Shown one piece after another: positions 4,367 to 5,332 of a DNA stretch of 5,332 nucleotides. The DNA is from Phycisphaerales bacterium. GTDB lineage: Bacteria > Pseudomonadota > Gammaproteobacteria > Competibacterales > Competibacteraceae. The stretch spans positions 1 to 5,332 of the forward strand of contig JACSSB010000276.1 in assembly GCA_014879435.1 (NCBI GenBank), read 5' to 3'. The translations under genes were made by a program, and so were the position numbers. The notes beneath the pieces are model-generated. The model was given only the letters and a program-made list of their open reading frames with translations, was not told the DNA's origin and searched no databases. Position 1 is the stretch's first letter, and every line of letters starts with the position of its first letter.

Positions 4367-5332
4367 TAGCGTTTCTCCATGACGAAAAGGATCAGGGTGG
4401 CGACGATGAGCGGCAGGTTTTTGCTCACTGGCCCGAAGGGGTGTAGCCAAAATTCGGGTAGGGCGATGCTGATGATGAGGCTATAGAGAAACATGATGGC
4501 GATCTGCAACAGGGCTATCGTCCGTACCCGCCAGAAAAACAGCAGCGCCAGTCCCAGCAGGAGATCCAGTGTGGCGGCACCATAGAGCATCAGCGGTGCC
4601 CACCCACCATGAATGCCAGTTTGTGCCAGCAAGTCGTAACTGGATTCTGTGGGATAGAAAAAGGCAGAGGTCAGTCCGGTGAGAATCCACATCACTGCCA
4701 GACTGATGCATAACAGCGGACGCAGGAAATAGAGTTCAGCGTACCAGCGGTCGGCGGTTGTCGCCGGTACACATGACAAGCGTTCATTCATCGAGCGTGG
4801 CGTGAACCCAAACAGTGCGATAAATGGATGCACATCTCCGATATTTCCCCGCTGCAACATCTCCACGATTTCCCTGTTTGCTGAGGTGTTCCCAAGGAAG
4901 TCAGCGAATCCGGAAAAAAAGCGTATTAGCCCATAGGGAACGGTGAGCGTGCGCAATCTTCCAAGTCCCAACCAACGGCGCTGCTGTTGCAGCATCTCGC
5001 GCAGGGTAATGGGGGCAGGTCCGACCAGGTCGATGCTCTTTCTCACCATCTGATGGCTGTCCAAGCTGATAAGCACAGACTGAATCAGATCATCGATATG
5101 GATGGGTTGTATCCGTTGCCCTCCGTCGGCAACCAACGGCGTCAGAGGCAGGGCGGAGAGTGCGCGGAACAATGCCATGCTTTTCGCCCCGGCACCGTAG
5201 ACGATAGAGGGGCGCAGAATGACCCACTCCAGCGGAAGTTCGGCAAGGTAATCGTTGGCGGCGCGTTTGCTCAGATGGTAGTGGCTTTGGGCCGATTGAT
5301 CGGCACCTAAAGCGGAGATCTGGATGATACGT
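4366..5332 (-). CDS. SDR oxidoreductase with C-terminal DoxX-like membrane domain (5' end outside window)
   Basis: The reading frame enters from the right edge: 321 codons are visible, in frame from 5331, and the N-terminal Rossmann glycine motif is off the window. Visible residues 1-25 contain the extended-SDR active site, with Ser6 in 'QISALGA' and Tyr18/Lys22 in YHLSK (YxxxK). 'LRPSIVYG' (about 41-48) and 'PIHIDDL' (about 76-82) follow, both typical of atypical/extended SDRs related to NAD-dependent epimerases and the NDUFA9-like group. After about residue 195 come four hydrophobic helices (about 202-223, 244-266, 269-291, 303-318) and 'HPFGPVSKNLPLI', a DoxX-like (PF13781-type) signature. 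The enzyme half should use NAD(P)H in the cytoplasm, anchored by the membrane half. The substrate is unknown. The ATG at 5178 is internal, because homology continues upstream without a break. It heads a tightly packed operon with DUF2269. Confidence 0.9.
   Translation of the reverse strand, partial: RIIQISALGADQSAQSHYHLSKRAANDYLAELPLEWVILRPSIVYGAGAKSMALFRALSALPLTPLVADGGQRIQPIHIDDLIQSVLISLDSHQMVRKSIDLVGPAPITLREMLQQQRRWLGLGRLRTLTVPYGLIRFFSGFADFLGNTSANREIVEMLQRGNIGDVHPFIALFGFTPRSMNERLSCVPATTADRWYAELYFLRPLLCISLAVMWILTGLTSAFFYPTESSYDLLAQTGIHGGWAPLMLYGAATLDLLLGLALLFFWRVRTIALLQIAIMFLYSLIISIALPEFWLHPFGPVSKNLPLIVATLILFVMEKR

Noticed and set aside
3899..4450. Longer form of the DUF2269 protein starting at 4450
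   Set aside because: The added 28 residues are non-hydrophobic, lie entirely within the SDR-DoxX gene and precede the typical DUF2269 start. ATG 4366 has better spacing and stop-start overlap.

Overview
This window looks like chromosomal DNA from a GC-rich proteobacterium, most likely a gammaproteobacterium. The evidence is a tRNA with an encoded CCA end, E. coli-like intrinsic terminators, a YcaD-like MFS transporter, an SDR/DoxX + DUF2269 gene pair, and a 'GTAGGGTGGATAAG' palindromic repeat of a kind common in proteobacteria. This assignment rests on family recognition only, and I would not name a genus.

Layout. Positions 1-76 hold two hairpins, the second a clear intrinsic terminator, and the gene they serve lies off the left edge. 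A CAT-anticodon tRNA (elongator Met or Ile2) lies at 247-322. It sits inside what looks like a broken second tRNA: a 7-bp acceptor-like inverted repeat at 230-236/361-367, plus an anticodon-like arm and a T-arm at 327-359. Positions 374-777 carry no supportable gene. A TM-less slipin-like SPFH protein follows (778-1926), with its N-terminal beta module present three times. A tandemly duplicated terminator/leader segment (about 1926-2068) separates it from an MFS transporter (2018 or 2093 to 3352), and the second copy overlaps the first possible start codon of that transporter.

The right half is on the minus strand and convergent with the MFS gene. In transcription order it holds a 5'-truncated SDR oxidoreductase with a C-terminal DoxX-like membrane domain (4366-5332), a DUF2269 membrane protein (3899-4366, coupled by TAATG), and an unrecognised AT-rich small membrane protein (3551-3889, 9 bp downstream). 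The convergent gap at 3353-3550 holds a 26-bp tandem palindromic repeat and an 81-bp palindromic element ending next to the last stop codon.

How the genes work together. The SDR-DoxX and DUF2269 genes form a tight operon and probably act together in the inner membrane. The slipin and MFS genes are codirectional but separated by one strong and one degraded terminator, so their co-expression depends on read-through. The points most worth a second look are the nested tRNA arrangement, the duplicated terminator over the MFS start, the triplicated module in the slipin, and the AT-rich gene beside the palindromic repeat. I found no defence system, CRISPR array or complete mobile element.
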